Shown here: piece by piece, positions 43,020-51,703 of the stretch
Numbering within the stretch: the first letter of the stretch is position 1
Layout: each line of letters opens with the position of its first letter
DNA from: an uncultured Hymenobacter sp.
GTDB lineage: Bacteria > Bacteroidota > Bacteroidia > Cytophagales > Hymenobacteraceae
Direction: 5' to 3'
Assembly (NCBI GenBank): GCA_913776615.1
Contig: CAJYPK010000008.1
Location: forward strand, 1 to 57,424
Length of the DNA stretch: 57,424 nt
Position numbers and translations under genes: made by a program
Notes under the pieces: generated by a model
Databases searched by the model: none
Told to the model about the DNA's origin: nothing
Seen by the model: only the letters and a program-made list of their open reading frames with translations

Positions 43020-44456
43020 TTACGCTACCTCCGTCACCCGCACTTTCACGCCTTTGACCTTGGCCCCGTTGAGCTTTTCGAGCAGCGCAGCAGCCTGCTT
43101 ACGGGGCACGGCCACGTAAGAATAAAAATCAAAAACCTCGATGCGGCCCACGGTATGGCGTTCGAGGCCACCCACGTTGACGAAGGCCCCCACTAGGTCG
43201 TGCGCGCTGACCTTGTGCTTCTTACCGGCCGTAACGTGCAGCGTGATGGTTTCGGGGCGGGGGAGCTTGTTGGCGGCGTTGGCCGGGGGCAATGGGGCCG
43301 GCTTGAGGCGCGCCCACTGCGCGGCCTGCGCGGCGGGCCAGGCTTGCACGCGGGCTTGCTCGGGCGGGGTGGCCAGCAGGTGGGCGGTGCCCGCTACGCC
43401 GGCCCGCGCCGTGCGGCCGGCCCGGTGCTGGAAGGTCTCGGCATCGTGCGGCAGGTCGTATTGAATGACCGTGTCGAGGGCTGGCACGTCGATGCCGCGG
43501 GCGGCTACGTCGGTGGCGACCAGCGCCTGGGCCGAGTTGTTGCGCAGCTTCATCAGGGCTTTGTCGCGCTCGGGCTGGGGTAGCTTGCCGTGCAGCACCT
43601 CGGCCGCCACGCCCCGGCCGCGCAGGAACTGGGCCAGCTCCTCCACCTTGTCGCGGGTGTTGGCGAAGATGAGCGTCTGGCCCGTTTCGGGCTGCTGGAG
43701 CAGCTGGTAGAGAGCGGCGGGCTTCTCCTCCACGGCATTCAGCACGTGGCCGCGCAGGGTGAGCGAGGCGGGCAGGGCCTCGCCGGTAATCTCGCCGTTG
43801 AGGCCGCCGGCGGCGGTGAGCAGGCGGGGGCGGGTTAGGTACTCGCGCACCAAGGCCAGCACTTTATCGGGCATGGTAGCCGAGAATAGGAGCGTCTGGC
43901 GGCGGCGCGGCAGGCGGCTGACGATGGTCGCCATTTCTTCCTGAAACTTCAGGTCGAGCAGCTTGTCGGCCTCGTCCAATACCAGTACTTTCAGCTTGTT
44001 GGGAACGATGTTGCGCTTCTCCAGGTGGTCGAGCAGACGGCCAGGGGTGGCTACCACCACGTGGGGCGTCTGCTGCAGGGTTGCTACCTCATCGCGCATG
44101 GCGTGGCCGCCGTAGAGAGCCGCTACCCGCAGGCCGGGGGCGGGCAGGTACTTGCCCAGCGCCTTCAGGGCCTCGCGCACTTGCAGGGCCAGCTCGCGGG
44201 CAGGTACCAGCACGATGGCCTGCACGGCCTTGGCCGTAGTATCGACCTGGGCCAGGATGGCCAGCCCGTAGGCGGCCGTTTTGCCCGAGCCGGTGGGGGC
44301 CTGCCCGGCCACGTCCTGAAGGTCGAGGGCGGGCTGGAGCACCAGCGCCTGCACGGGCGTGGGCTGGGTAAAATTCAGCTCAGCCAGACCTTGTAAAAGT
44401 TCGGGCGAGAGGTTGAAATCGGAAAACGAGGCCGGAGCGGCAGAATCAGCTTGCAT
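43020..44456 (-). CDS. dbpA: DEAD-box RNA helicase with DbpA-type RNA-binding domain
   Basis: ATP-dependent RNA helicase of 478 residues. Q motif around Gln36, motif I APTGSGKT (53-60), motif II VLDEADKLL, motif III FSATMP and motif VI HRAGRTARAG. The C-terminal 75 residues (ETITLHVTAGKKHKVSAHDLVGAFV ... IEVFDFYSYVAVPR) are the DbpA/CsdA RNA-binding domain that binds hairpin 92 of 23S rRNA, so the gene is likely an assembly factor of the large ribosomal subunit. Confidence 0.93.
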   Translation of the reverse strand: MQADSAAPASFSDFNLSPELLQGLAELNFTQPTPVQALVLQPALDLQDVAGQAPTGSGKTAAYGLAILAQVDTTAKAVQAIVLVPARELALQVREALKALGKYLPAPGLRVAALYGGHAMRDEVATLQQTPHVVVATPGRLLDHLEKRNIVPNKLKVLVLDEADKLLDLKFQEEMATIVSRLPRRRQTLLFSATMPDKVLALVREYLTRPRLLTAAGGLNGEITGEALPASLTLRGHVLNAVEEKPAALYQLLQQPETGQTLIFANTRDKVEELAQFLRGRGVAAEVLHGKLPQPERDKALMKLRNNSAQALVATDVAARGIDVPALDTVIQYDLPHDAETFQHRAGRTARAGVAGTAHLLATPPEQARVQAWPAAQAAQWARLKPAPLPPANAANKLPRPETITLHVTAGKKHKVSAHDLVGAFVNVGGLERHTVGRIEVFDFYSYVAVPRKQAAALLEKLNGAKVKGVKVRVTEVA

Positions 44457-44477
44457 CTGGCAAAGGTACGCCCGGGG

Positions 44478-44551
44478 GTAGGGTAAGCTTTAGCTTGCCC
44501 GGCGTAAGGCGAGTGACGTCCGGACGCCGGGCAAGCTAAAACTTGCCCTAC
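44478..44551. repeat. GTAAGCTTTAGCTTGC palindrome, copy 3
   Basis: Twenty-eight-base arms at 44478-44505 and 44524-44551 with two mismatches (GTAGGGTAAGCTTTAGCTTG...). It fills the space between the YihY gene stop and the helicase start. Confidence 0.88.
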
Positions 44552-44553
44552 AA

Positions 44554-45501
44554 CTATTCCGCCATGTTCACCAGGCGGTAGCGCACGGCGGTTTTCTTGG
44601 GGCGTATGTCTAGCCCGACGTGGTGGGCGTAGGCCCAGGTGAAGGCCGCGCCGAAGTAAAAAATCATGGCCGAATAAAACACGAACAGCAGCACCAGTAC
44701 CGAACTGGCCGCCGGCCCGTAGATGGGGCCGAGGTCGCGCCCTACCAGCAGCTGCCCCAGCACACGCTCGCCCAGCTCGATAAGGGTGGCCGTGAGCAGC
44801 GCCCCGCGCCGCACCGCCGGCCAGGGCACCTTGGCCGCGCTAAGGGTGCGAAACACAAAGCCGCACCACACGGCCATGATGAGCAGGCTCACCGTAAAAT
44901 TGAGTACCCACACCACGTAAAAAGCAAACGTAGGGTCGAAATCCGACACAAAATCGGCAAACAGCGACAGCGCCGCATCGGCCGAAAAAGCCAGTACCGA
45001 CAGCACCGCCGTGGCCAGCAGCACCCCCGCCGAGCGCACTCGCTCGCGGGCTGCCACCGATACCTGGCTGAGCTGCCGCCGCGGTCGCACGTGCCACAAC
45101 TGATTGAGCGAGTGCTGAATCACGGTAAACAGCGTGGTGGCGATAAATACCAGAAACGCAAACCCCAGCCACGTGATGAGGCGGTTGCGGCCGGCGTGGG
45201 CCACGTTGTGTACCGTTTGGGCCACGAGGCCAGTGGCGGTGCTGCCGATTACCTCGCCGAGCTTGGTGAGCAGCAAGGCCCGGGCTCCCCGCGCCGAGTA
45301 CACCGAGCCCAGCAGCTGCACCAAGATGATGAGGATGGGCGGCAGCGCAAACGAGGTAAAAAACGCCGTGGCCGCCCCCAGTCGCAGGGGGTCGTTGGCC
45401 CCGAGTTCGCGGGCAGCGCGGCGTAGTAGAAGCCAGAACTCCACCCACCACGGAAAGCGGTGCGGGGCCGGCGCGGGAGCAGAAGCAGTAACCTTAGCCA
45501 T
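44554..45501 (-). CDS. YihY/BrkB family membrane protein
   Basis: Integral inner-membrane protein of 315 residues with about six membrane segments (AATAFFTSFALPPILIILVQLLGSVY, LGFAFLVFIATTLFTVIQHSLN, AGVLLATAVLSVLAFSAD, FYVVWVLNFTVSLLIMAVWCGFVF, SSVLVLLFVFYSAMIFYFGAAFTWAY). The first region with the small, helix-packing residues and the end IYGPAASSVLVLL are typical. The function of the family is not settled; BrkB was linked to serum resistance but YihY is not RNase BN. Confidence 0.9.
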   Translation of the reverse strand: MAKVTASAPAPAPHRFPWWVEFWLLLRRAARELGANDPLRLGAATAFFTSFALPPILIILVQLLGSVYSARGARALLLTKLGEVIGSTATGLVAQTVHNVAHAGRNRLITWLGFAFLVFIATTLFTVIQHSLNQLWHVRPRRQLSQVSVAARERVRSAGVLLATAVLSVLAFSADAALSLFADFVSDFDPTFAFYVVWVLNFTVSLLIMAVWCGFVFRTLSAAKVPWPAVRRGALLTATLIELGERVLGQLLVGRDLGPIYGPAASSVLVLLFVFYSAMIFYFGAAFTWAYAHHVGLDIRPKKTAVRYRLVNMAE

Positions 45502-45634
45502 GAATTACTTAACACCGGAACGACAACATTTTGCGCCCAGTGGGGTACAAAGAAGCGGCCGCCGGGAAGTCCGGCCTGCTGCCAGCCGAGCAGTGGGTGC
45601 GCTACTTACCTGTATTTTCCGCGGCTAGTTACGC

Positions 45635-46189
45635 ATGACAATCACATCCATCTCCGCTACTGGGGTGCGGGCCGTGCCTGAGCCCCCGCCCCGCACCTGG
45701 ATTCAGCGTCGGCTGGTCGATCCCTTTCTAAGCTTGCTCAAGGCCGGGCTGGCCCCGAGCAGCCTGGCGCTCACCGCTGGCCTGGGCGTGGCCTTTGGGC
45801 TGGCCCCCACTTTTGGTATTACGACGCTCGTGAGCACGGCCGTGGCGCTGCGGCTCAAGCTCAACGTGGCGGCCATGCAGGTAGTGTGCCACTTGCTGAG
45901 CCCGGTGCAGCTCCTGCTCCTGCTGCCGTTTTTGCGCTGGGGGGCCACGCTGCTGGGCCACGGCCACGAGGTGGCCAATCTCAGTCTCAAGCAGATAAAA
46001 GCTATGATCAAAACCGATGGCTGGGGCCACGCGCTGCACTTGCTCTGGCGCGCCGAGCTTGGGGCCATGATGATCTGGGCCGTGGCCGCCGTGCCGGTAG
46101 TGCTGGGGCTGTACGTGGGCCTGCGGCCGTTATTCAAGAAGTTTATTGCCCGCCAAGAGGAAGCCGAGGAAGTCGCCGTAGCGGCGTGA
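45635..46189 (+). CDS. DUF2062 family membrane protein
   Basis: The 184-residue product has an N-terminal amphipathic piece (RRLVDPFLSLLKAGLAPSSLALTAGLGVAFG) and three membrane spans, with LAPTFGITTLVSTAVALRLKLN and PVQLLLLLPFLRWGATLL as in DUF2062. In many Bacteroidota this domain accompanies glycosyltransferases, but there is none here. Role unknown. Confidence 0.85.
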   Translation: MTITSISATGVRAVPEPPPRTWIQRRLVDPFLSLLKAGLAPSSLALTAGLGVAFGLAPTFGITTLVSTAVALRLKLNVAAMQVVCHLLSPVQLLLLLPFLRWGATLLGHGHEVANLSLKQIKAMIKTDGWGHALHLLWRAELGAMMIWAVAAVPVVLGLYVGLRPLFKKFIARQEEAEEVAVAA

Positions 46190-46211
46190 GGTCGGCTTTT
46201 CAACGAAATTT

Positions 46212-46310
46212 CCCGCAGTGTTTCGGGGTGTTAAAGCGCAGGGTTTCGCAGTGTTGAATACGTTCATACACTGCGAAACCCTGCGCTTTAACACCCCGAA
46301 ACACTGCGGG
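46212..46310. repeat. Perfect 43-bp inverted repeat
   Basis: Arms at 46212-46254 and 46268-46310 are exact inverted copies; the 13-base loop also pairs in part (TGAA-TACG-TTCA). Imperfect pairing continues outward to about 46200 and 46322. The arm contains the words GTGTTTCGGGGTGTTAAAGC and GCAGGGTTTCGCAGTGT. It lies between convergent genes, 23 bases after the DUF2062 stop. Confidence 0.95.
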
Positions 46311-46327
46311 AAATTTTCGTCGAAAGC

Positions 46328-47305
46328 TTACTCCGCTTTATAAACCGGCTTCACGTCGGGCTGCTGGAAGTAGGGATTCACGCCTTCTTCCGAAGTTAAG
46401 TCGATGAGCATCAAATCGACGTGCTGGAAGTCGCCGGTGCGGCCTTCGAGTGCGGGGCCGAGCTGTTGCATAAACTCGGGGTCATGGCTGATGGTATCGA
46501 AGCCCAGCAGCAAGCGCGCGGGCTGGCCCTCGTTGCCGACGAGTTGCATCTGGGCCACGTAGATGGCGCGGATGTCGGCGTTGCCGGCCCCGAACTCGCT
46601 CAGCGACTCGGCCAGGCCTTCGGGCAGCTCGGGAGCGGTCAGCGTCACCTGAGCATCGGCGGGCAGGCCACCGCCCTGGGTGAGCTGGCCCGACAGCAGG
46701 GCCTGAATTTCGTCGGCGGGCAGGAGCTTACCGGCGGGTGAGAAGGGGTTGAGCACGCAGTCCTGGCCCTGGGTCATGGCGAAGAAGGCGTGGCCGGGGA
46801 TGGGCGTCCAGGCGATGGTGCTGGCATCCATGCCGCCGTCGCTGAGGCGCGCCTCGGAAGTGAAGATGGGCAGGCGGCCATCTTGCAGTACTTGCAGCTG
46901 AATCTGCTGGCCCTCGGTGAGCTGCACCTCGCCGGTGCCCATATTTTCGTCGGGCGCCAGCACCATCAGAATGTTTTCTTGCAGCAGCGCCTGGTAGAAG
47001 GCCGGGCGGGCGTTCTCGTCAATCGGGGCCAGCAGCAGCAGGTGCTCCAGCACGTTTTGCGGCTCGAACGGAAAGTCGGGCATGGGCGGCGGGGCCAGCG
47101 GCCCCTGGCCCTGCAAGTCGGCCGGCATGGGCGGAATGGGGGGCATTGCCGGTGTAGGCTCGGCTGGGGCTACGTACTTGGAGCCCTGGTAGCGCGGGCC
47201 GGTTTTGGCGGGGGCCGCCTCGCCGGCGGCATCGGGCTGGGCGGGCGTGGCGGGGTTGGCCGGCGTTGCCTCGGGTTTGTTTTTCAGAAAGTCGAAGAGA
47301 CCCAT
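46328..47305 (-). CDS. SseB family protein
   Basis: A 325-residue protein with a Pro-rich N-terminal linker (about 14-78) and an SseB N-terminal domain (NVLEHLLLLAPIDENARPAFYQALLQENILMVL, LPIFTSEARL, QDCVLNPFSPAGKLLPADEIQALL) followed by the SseB C-terminal domain (ELPEGLAESLSEFGAGNADIRAIYVAQMQ, LLLGFDT, VDLMLIDL). In enterobacteria SseB is linked to serine sensitivity; in secretion loci related proteins accompany T6SS. Neither is seen here, so the role is open. Confidence 0.85.
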   Translation of the reverse strand: MGLFDFLKNKPEATPANPATPAQPDAAGEAAPAKTGPRYQGSKYVAPAEPTPAMPPIPPMPADLQGQGPLAPPPMPDFPFEPQNVLEHLLLLAPIDENARPAFYQALLQENILMVLAPDENMGTGEVQLTEGQQIQLQVLQDGRLPIFTSEARLSDGGMDASTIAWTPIPGHAFFAMTQGQDCVLNPFSPAGKLLPADEIQALLSGQLTQGGGLPADAQVTLTAPELPEGLAESLSEFGAGNADIRAIYVAQMQLVGNEGQPARLLLGFDTISHDPEFMQQLGPALEGRTGDFQHVDLMLIDLTSEEGVNPYFQQPDVKPVYKAE

Positions 47306-47414
47306 GGGTGGTAATGGTTAATTGTCAGTTGTTAATAGGTAGCCGTCAGCCAGCACGGGGGAAAGTTAGCGTCAACAACGCTATCTGGCAGCCAACGAGG
47401 CGAGCAAAGGTAGC

Positions 47415-47846
47415 CTACTGCTGGTTACAGGCGCGCAGCTCGGCCTCGGTACCGGCGATGGTGCGCACGCCGGCCGGGCCGGGGTGGTTGCCCCAGTGGC
47501 TTTCGATGAAGTTGAGCAGGTTGGTAATCTGGGCCGGCGAGAGCTGCCGGTGGGTGGCCGTATCCTGCACCCCGAGCATCAGCTGGTCATAGTCTACGCC
47601 GTTTACCTTGATGGGCCCCTTCAGCCCGTTGCGCACAATGCAGGCCAGTTGGTTGGGGTGCTGGGCCAGGTAGTCGGAGCCTGCCAGCGGCGGAATAAGC
47701 TGCCCGATGCCCTCGCCCTGCTCACCGTGGCAACCGGCGCAGTGCTGCCCGTAGAGGCGCGCGCCCTGGTTCTGCTTGTTGGTAAAGCAGGCGGGCAAGG
47801 TCAGCAGGACGAGGGCAGCGAGAGCGGCAGCAGGAGAGAGGCGCAT
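47415..47846 (-). CDS. Lipoprotein c-type cytochrome
   Basis: The 143-residue product has a lipoprotein signal (LTLPACFTN, Cys20) and one haem site CAGCH at 36-40, with GEGIGQLIPPLAGSDYL and VDYDQLMLG supplying the axial Met. The C-terminal helix is that of class I cytochromes c (ITNLLNFIESHWGN). It is probably an electron carrier at the outer face of the inner membrane. It lies directly after a Sco gene (15 bases), so the two are likely cotranscribed. Confidence 0.9.
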   Translation of the reverse strand: MRLSPAAALAALVLLTLPACFTNKQNQGARLYGQHCAGCHGEQGEGIGQLIPPLAGSDYLAQHPNQLACIVRNGLKGPIKVNGVDYDQLMLGVQDTATHRQLSPAQITNLLNFIESHWGNHPGPAGVRTIAGTEAELRACNQQ

Positions 47847-47861
47847 GGGGCAAGGGCGTGG

Positions 47862-48551
47862 CTAGCGGGCGGCCGTGGCGGCCGTTTTGCGGGCCTGGGC
47901 CTCGGCCAGCAGCCGGGGAATTTCGCGGATGAGGCGGTTGGTTTCGCGGGGATTGAGGCCGTCGTAGGTGCCGCGCACGTAGCCCTGGTCGTCGACGAGG
48001 GCCAGCGCGCCGCTGTGGGCGATGCCGCCGGGCGCCTTGGTGTCGGTTTGGGCAGCGGTCAGGTAGTCGTTGGCCATTTTGTAGGCCGTGGAGCGGTCGG
48101 GGGTGTGCAGGAAGCGCCAGGTAGTGTTCGGCGCATCTACGCCGAGGCGGCGGGCGTAATCGGCCAGCACCGGCTGGGTATCGTGCTCGGGGTCAATGGT
48201 AAAGGACAAAAATGTCACGTTGGGATTCTGGGCGTACTGCTTGTACACCTTCAGCAGCTCGCTCTGCATTTTGGGGCAGATGCCGGGGCAGGTGGCGAAG
48301 AAGAAGTCGGTAACGTACACCTTGCCCGCCAGGCTTTTATCCGACACCACCTTGCCTTCCTGGTCGGGCAGGCTGAAGGCGGGCACCGGCTTGCGACCCT
48401 CGGTGCCGAGGTAGGGCAAAGCGGCCGTGGAATCGGCCGGGGCGTCCACATGAACATCGGCCACGCCGGTATCGGCGCCGGAAGCCGCCGTATCGGGGCC
48501 GCAGCTGGCCAGGCCCAAGAGGCCCACGAGGGGCAGGTATTTCAACAGCAT
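47862..48551 (-). CDS. SCO family copper chaperone lipoprotein
   Basis: A 229-residue lipoprotein (LLGLASCGPD) with a thioredoxin fold. The copper site is CPGIC (Cys88, Cys92) plus His179 (GGIAHSGAL). Other family parts are VYVTDFFFATCPGIC and FLSFTIDPEHD. Sco proteins deliver copper to the CuA site of cytochrome oxidase. Next to the cytochrome c gene and a Met-His-rich lipoprotein this fits an oxidase-maturation group, although no oxidase gene lies in the window. Confidence 0.93.
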   Translation of the reverse strand: MLLKYLPLVGLLGLASCGPDTAASGADTGVADVHVDAPADSTAALPYLGTEGRKPVPAFSLPDQEGKVVSDKSLAGKVYVTDFFFATCPGICPKMQSELLKVYKQYAQNPNVTFLSFTIDPEHDTQPVLADYARRLGVDAPNTTWRFLHTPDRSTAYKMANDYLTAAQTDTKAPGGIAHSGALALVDDQGYVRGTYDGLNPRETNRLIREIPRLLAEAQARKTAATAAR

Positions 48552-48651
48552 AATTTTACAACTAAGGCAACTAGAATTGGTCGCGGACGACCTGGCTACT
48601 CAACAGCGGTGGGGCGGCTGCGCGTTCGCGGGCAGCGGCTGGCCCGGCAGG

Positions 48652-49131
48652 TTATTTGGTGGGCGCAGCGGCAGCCGGGGCGGGTGCGGTGGCGGGCTGG
48701 GTGGCCCGGCGCAGGGTCGCCTGGGCCGAGTCGAGGGCCACTTTGAGCTGCGTTTCGATGGTGCCGAGCTGCTTCTGCTGGTCTTGCAGGTAAGCCAGGC
48801 GCTGGGGAGCGGGGGCCAGGCTGTCGGGGGCCTGGTACTGGTGCATCCAGGTCATCATGGCGCGGTCGGCGGCCTGCATCTTGGCCAGCACGGGGGCCGA
48901 AGCGGGTACCTTGGCCGCCGTGAGCTGGGCCTTGAGGGCGAAAAGCTGCTCGGTCTGCTGCATGGCTTGGTCGTGGTGGCTCATGAGGCTGTCTTCGAGC
49001 GCCCGGGCCTGCACGGCGGGCGATGCGCCCTCGGTGGAGGCAGTGTTGTTACCAGTTCCGCAGCCCGGCAATACCCCCAGGCTCAACAATCCGAACGCCG
49101 CACCCAGCGGCCAAAACAGCAGGTTTTTCAT
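48652..49131 (-). CDS. Met/His-rich helical lipoprotein
   Basis: From the ATG at 49131 the product has 159 residues with a lipoprotein signal (LLSLGVLPGCGTG). The mature part is helical with clustered Met, His and Gln (LMSHHDQAMQQTEQLF, KMQAADRAMMTWMHQYQ, QQKQLGTIETQLKVALD). This resembles Bacteroidota proteins often labelled viral A-type inclusion protein. Next to sco and the cytochrome c gene, the Met/His-rich stretch suggests copper or iron binding, an inference only. Confidence 0.75.
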   Translation of the reverse strand: MKNLLFWPLGAAFGLLSLGVLPGCGTGNNTASTEGASPAVQARALEDSLMSHHDQAMQQTEQLFALKAQLTAAKVPASAPVLAKMQAADRAMMTWMHQYQAPDSLAPAPQRLAYLQDQQKQLGTIETQLKVALDSAQATLRRATQPATAPAPAAAAPTK

Positions 49132-49298
49132 GGCGCAAAGGTACGGCCGGGGCGGGGTGGGCCGGTGCCCGGGTGGCCACAGTTGGGGCCGGGCCGGCGT
49201 AGGGGTAGGAAGGCTAAGCTCAGTCTGCGAAAAAATCAAAACGGCCGCCGCTGGGTTTATTCCGCATCTTCTCCCTTTCCACCTCAGCTTTTCTAGCG

Positions 49299-50297
49299 AT
49301 GCAAACCCGCCAACTCGGCCGCTCCGGCCTCACGGTATCCGCCCTCGGCCTTGGCTGCATGGGCATGTCCGACTTCTACGGCCAGCGCGACGACGCCGAA
49401 AGCCTGCGCACCCTGGCCCGCGCTTTGGAGCTGGGCGTCACCTTCCTCGACACCGCCGATATGTACGGCCCCTACACCAACGAGGAACTGCTCGGTCGCT
49501 TTTTCAAGGAAGATAAAACCCGCCGCCAGAAAGTGCAGCTAGCCACCAAGTTCGGCATCGTGCGCGACCCCCACGACCCCACCAAGCGCGGCATCAGCGG
49601 CCGGCCCGAGTACGTGCGCCAGGCCGCCGAAGGTAGCCTTCAGCGCCTGGGCACCGACCATCTCGACCTCTACTACCAGCACCGCGTCGACCCCCAGGTG
49701 CCCATCGAAGAAACCGTGGGTGCCATGAGCCGCCTCGTCGAAGAAGGCAAAGTACGTTTCCTGGGCCTCAGCGAGGCCGGGGCCGAAACTATCCGGCGTG
49801 CCCACGCTACCCATCCCATCGCCGCCCTGCAAACCGAGTACAGCCTCTGGAGCCGCGACGTGGAGGTGGAAATCCTGCCCGCGCTGCGTGAATTGGGCAT
49901 CGGCCTGGTGCCGTACTCGCCGCTGGGCCGGGGCTTCCTCACCGGCGAGATTCAGAAATTCGAAGACTTCGCGCCCGACGACTACCGTCGCCACTCGCCC
50001 CGCTTCCAGGGGGAGAATTTCAATAAGAATCTCAAGTTGGTAAACCACCTGCGGGAATTGGCCCAGCAGAAGGGCGTCACGGCCAGCCAGCTGGCTTTGG
50101 CCTGGGTGCTGGCCCAGGGCGACGACCTGGCCCCCATCCCCGGCACCAAGCGCGTGAAATACCTGGAGGAAAACGTGGGCGCGCTGGATGTCGAGCTGAC
50201 GAAAGATGAGCTGCGCCAGCTCGATGAGCTGCTACCGCTGGGGGCCGCTGCTGGTACCCGCTATCCCGAGGCCATGATGGCCGCCGTGGGTCGCTAA
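49299..50297 (+). CDS. Aldo/keto reductase
   Basis: NADPH-dependent oxidoreductase of 332 residues with a TIM barrel. The catalytic tetrad is Asp51 and Tyr56 ([16 protein letters not shown]), Lys in LATKFGIV and His in YYQHRVDP. The C-terminal coenzyme site is [18 protein letters not shown]. It belongs to the YakC/AKR13-type group reducing aldehydes and ketones. It is not part of an obvious operon; the repeat words after it resemble those at valS. Confidence 0.93.
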   Translation: MQTRQLGRSGLTVSALGLGCMGMSDFYGQRDDAESLRTLARALELGVTFLDTADMYGPYTNEELLGRFFKEDKTRRQKVQLATKFGIVRDPHDPTKRGISGRPEYVRQAAEGSLQRLGTDHLDLYYQHRVDPQVPIEETVGAMSRLVEEGKVRFLGLSEAGAETIRRAHATHPIAALQTEYSLWSRDVEVEILPALRELGIGLVPYSPLGRGFLTGEIQKFEDFAPDDYRRHSPRFQGENFNKNLKLVNHLRELAQQKGVTASQLALAWVLAQGDDLAPIPGTKRVKYLEENVGALDVELTKDELRQLDELLPLGAAAGTRYPEAMMAAVGR

Positions 50298-50304
50298 AGG
50301 ACCG

Positions 50305-50338
50305 CAGATTTAACGGATTTAACTGATTTCGGGGATTT
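50305..50338 (-). repeat. AAATCCGTTAAATC word repeat, second copy
   Basis: Reverse of the copy at 1787: read on the minus strand it is AAATCCCCGAAATCAGTT then AAATCCGTTAAATCTGCG. It lies eight bases after the aldo/keto reductase stop. The 600 bases from here to the next gene hold no coding region, only the palindromes listed. Confidence 0.75.
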
Positions 50339-50403
50339 GGACGCAGTATTCGTATGTGGTCTTAGTCGGAGAAAGCCGGTACTATAAAGTCTTACCCGGC
50401 TCC

Positions 50404-50500
50404 CCCGTTTGTCATGCTGAGCTTGCGAAGCATCTTATCACGCCTGGCTGAACCTTCCTAACCTGATAAGATGCTTCGCAAGCTCAGCATGACAAACGGG
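50404..50500. repeat. GTCATGCTGA palindrome, copy 5
   Basis: Perfect 37-base arms at 50404-50440 and 50464-50500 (CCCGTTTGTCATGCTGAGCT...). It is one of two copies in the same gap. Confidence 0.93.
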
Positions 50501-50548
50501 TTGATTTAATGAAGCTGCTTTGGGAAGTGACACGACCGAACAACTCTT

Positions 50549-50658
50549 GTCATGCTCATCTGGCGTCCGCTTGCCGAAGCATCTCTACCGCTTCATCATT
50601 AAGCCGCTCAACGAAGCGATAGAGATGCTTCGGCAAGCGGACGCCAGATGAGCATGAC
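50549..50658. repeat. GTCATGCTGA palindrome, copy 6 (with insert)
   Basis: Perfect 39-base arms at 50549-50587 and 50620-50658. In both arms the GTCATGCTC start is followed by ATCTGGCGTCCGC and then the common CTTGCCGAAGCATCTC core, so the same change is present, in complement, on both sides. Confidence 0.93.
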
Positions 50659-50720
50659 GGATGTTTTGATTAGAATAAGATTTTCTAAACAGCTTCAACA
50701 ACTGATTTCCTCAATGCAGC

Positions 50721-50753
50721 AGTAGCGGCGCGGGCTTTGTAGCCCGCGCTACT
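50721..50753. repeat. AGTAGCG..CGCGGGCT hairpin
   Basis: AGTAGCGGCGCGGGCT pairs with AGCCCGCGCTACT around TTGT with one bulge. It may be the end of the aldo/keto reductase transcript or part of the leader of the Lgt-like gene. Confidence 0.65.
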
Positions 50754-50897
50754 TATTTGCGCTCAGCAGAGAAGTGGCTCCGCACGTTGCGCCAGCTGGC
50801 CAAGCAGCCGCGGCGTGGGTTTTGCTATCCGAAAATCCGGTTTGCTTGGGCCAGCGGGCCTAATTTACCGCGGTTTTACCAAGCCGTCTTCCTCCGC

Positions 50898-51668
50898 GTG
50901 ACTTACCCCGTTCAACTAACGCTGGGCTCGCTGCACCTGCCCGTGCATCTGCTGTGCGAGGTGCTGGCGTACTCGCTGGGCTACCGCTTCTACACCTACC
51001 TGCGCGCCCGCACGGCCGACCGCATCAGCGACCAAGGGCGGCAGTTCATCTTCATCGGCGCGGCGCTCGGCGCTCTGCTCGGCTCGCGCCTGCTGGGCCT
51101 GCTCGAACACCCCGGGCTGTTGCTGCACCCGCCCGGCGGCTGGCTCTACTACACCACCAATAAAACCATCGTGGGCGGCTTCTTGGGCGGCCTGCTAGGC
51201 GTGGAGCTTACCAAAAAACGCCTTGGGATCACGGCCAGCAGCGGCGACCTCATGGTGTACCCGTTGGCGCTGGGGCTGGCCATCGGCCGGCTCGGCTGCC
51301 ACTTCAGCGGCCTAGAAGATGGTACCTTCGGCACCGCCACCCGCCTGCCCTGGGGGATGGATTTTGGCGACGGCATCCCGCGCCATCCCACCAACTTGTA
51401 CGAAATCACCTTCCTGGCCCTGCTTACCCTGGGCCTCTGGCTGTGGGAGCGCCGCCGCTCGCTACCCAACGGCCGCCGCTTCGAAATATTTCTGGCCGGC
51501 TACCTGCTGTTTCGGCTGCTGGTGGAGTTTCTCAAGCCTACGGCGGCGCTGCCGGGGCTGGGGCTCACGGCGATACAGTGGGCTTGCGTGGTGGGGCTGG
51601 GGTATTATGTTTGGCTGTGGGTAGGTAAGAGCAGCCGTAGAGCGACTACTTCACTGAAGGAGAACTGA
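50898..51668 (+). CDS. Lgt-like prolipoprotein diacylglyceryl transferase family protein
   Basis: Integral membrane protein; the GTG at 50898 (VTYPVQLTLGSLHLPVHLLCEVL) gives 256 residues and starts where the family does. Lgt moves diacylglycerol to the lipobox Cys of lipoproteins. The signature is present in altered form: AIGRLGCHFSGLEDGTFG at about 129 (Arg131) instead of GR.GNF.NGE, then LPWGMDFGDGIPRHPTNLYE, so the active Arg and His are kept but the Asn and Glu side of the site differs. It is therefore more likely a paralogue with another acceptor than the housekeeping Lgt. It is 35 bases ahead of a small low-GC gene and then a radical SAM gene. Confidence 0.85.
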   Translation: MTYPVQLTLGSLHLPVHLLCEVLAYSLGYRFYTYLRARTADRISDQGRQFIFIGAALGALLGSRLLGLLEHPGLLLHPPGGWLYYTTNKTIVGGFLGGLLGVELTKKRLGITASSGDLMVYPLALGLAIGRLGCHFSGLEDGTFGTATRLPWGMDFGDGIPRHPTNLYEITFLALLTLGLWLWERRRSLPNGRRFEIFLAGYLLFRLLVEFLKPTAALPGLGLTAIQWACVVGLGYYVWLWVGKSSRRATTSLKEN

Positions 51669-51703
51669 GTCGCTTGAAGTAGTCAATTTGCGTTTCATAG
51701 ACG

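Noticed and set aside
46328..47305. Type VI secretion or virulence locus suggested by SseB
   Set aside because: No other secretion genes are close; the SseB domain alone is widespread.
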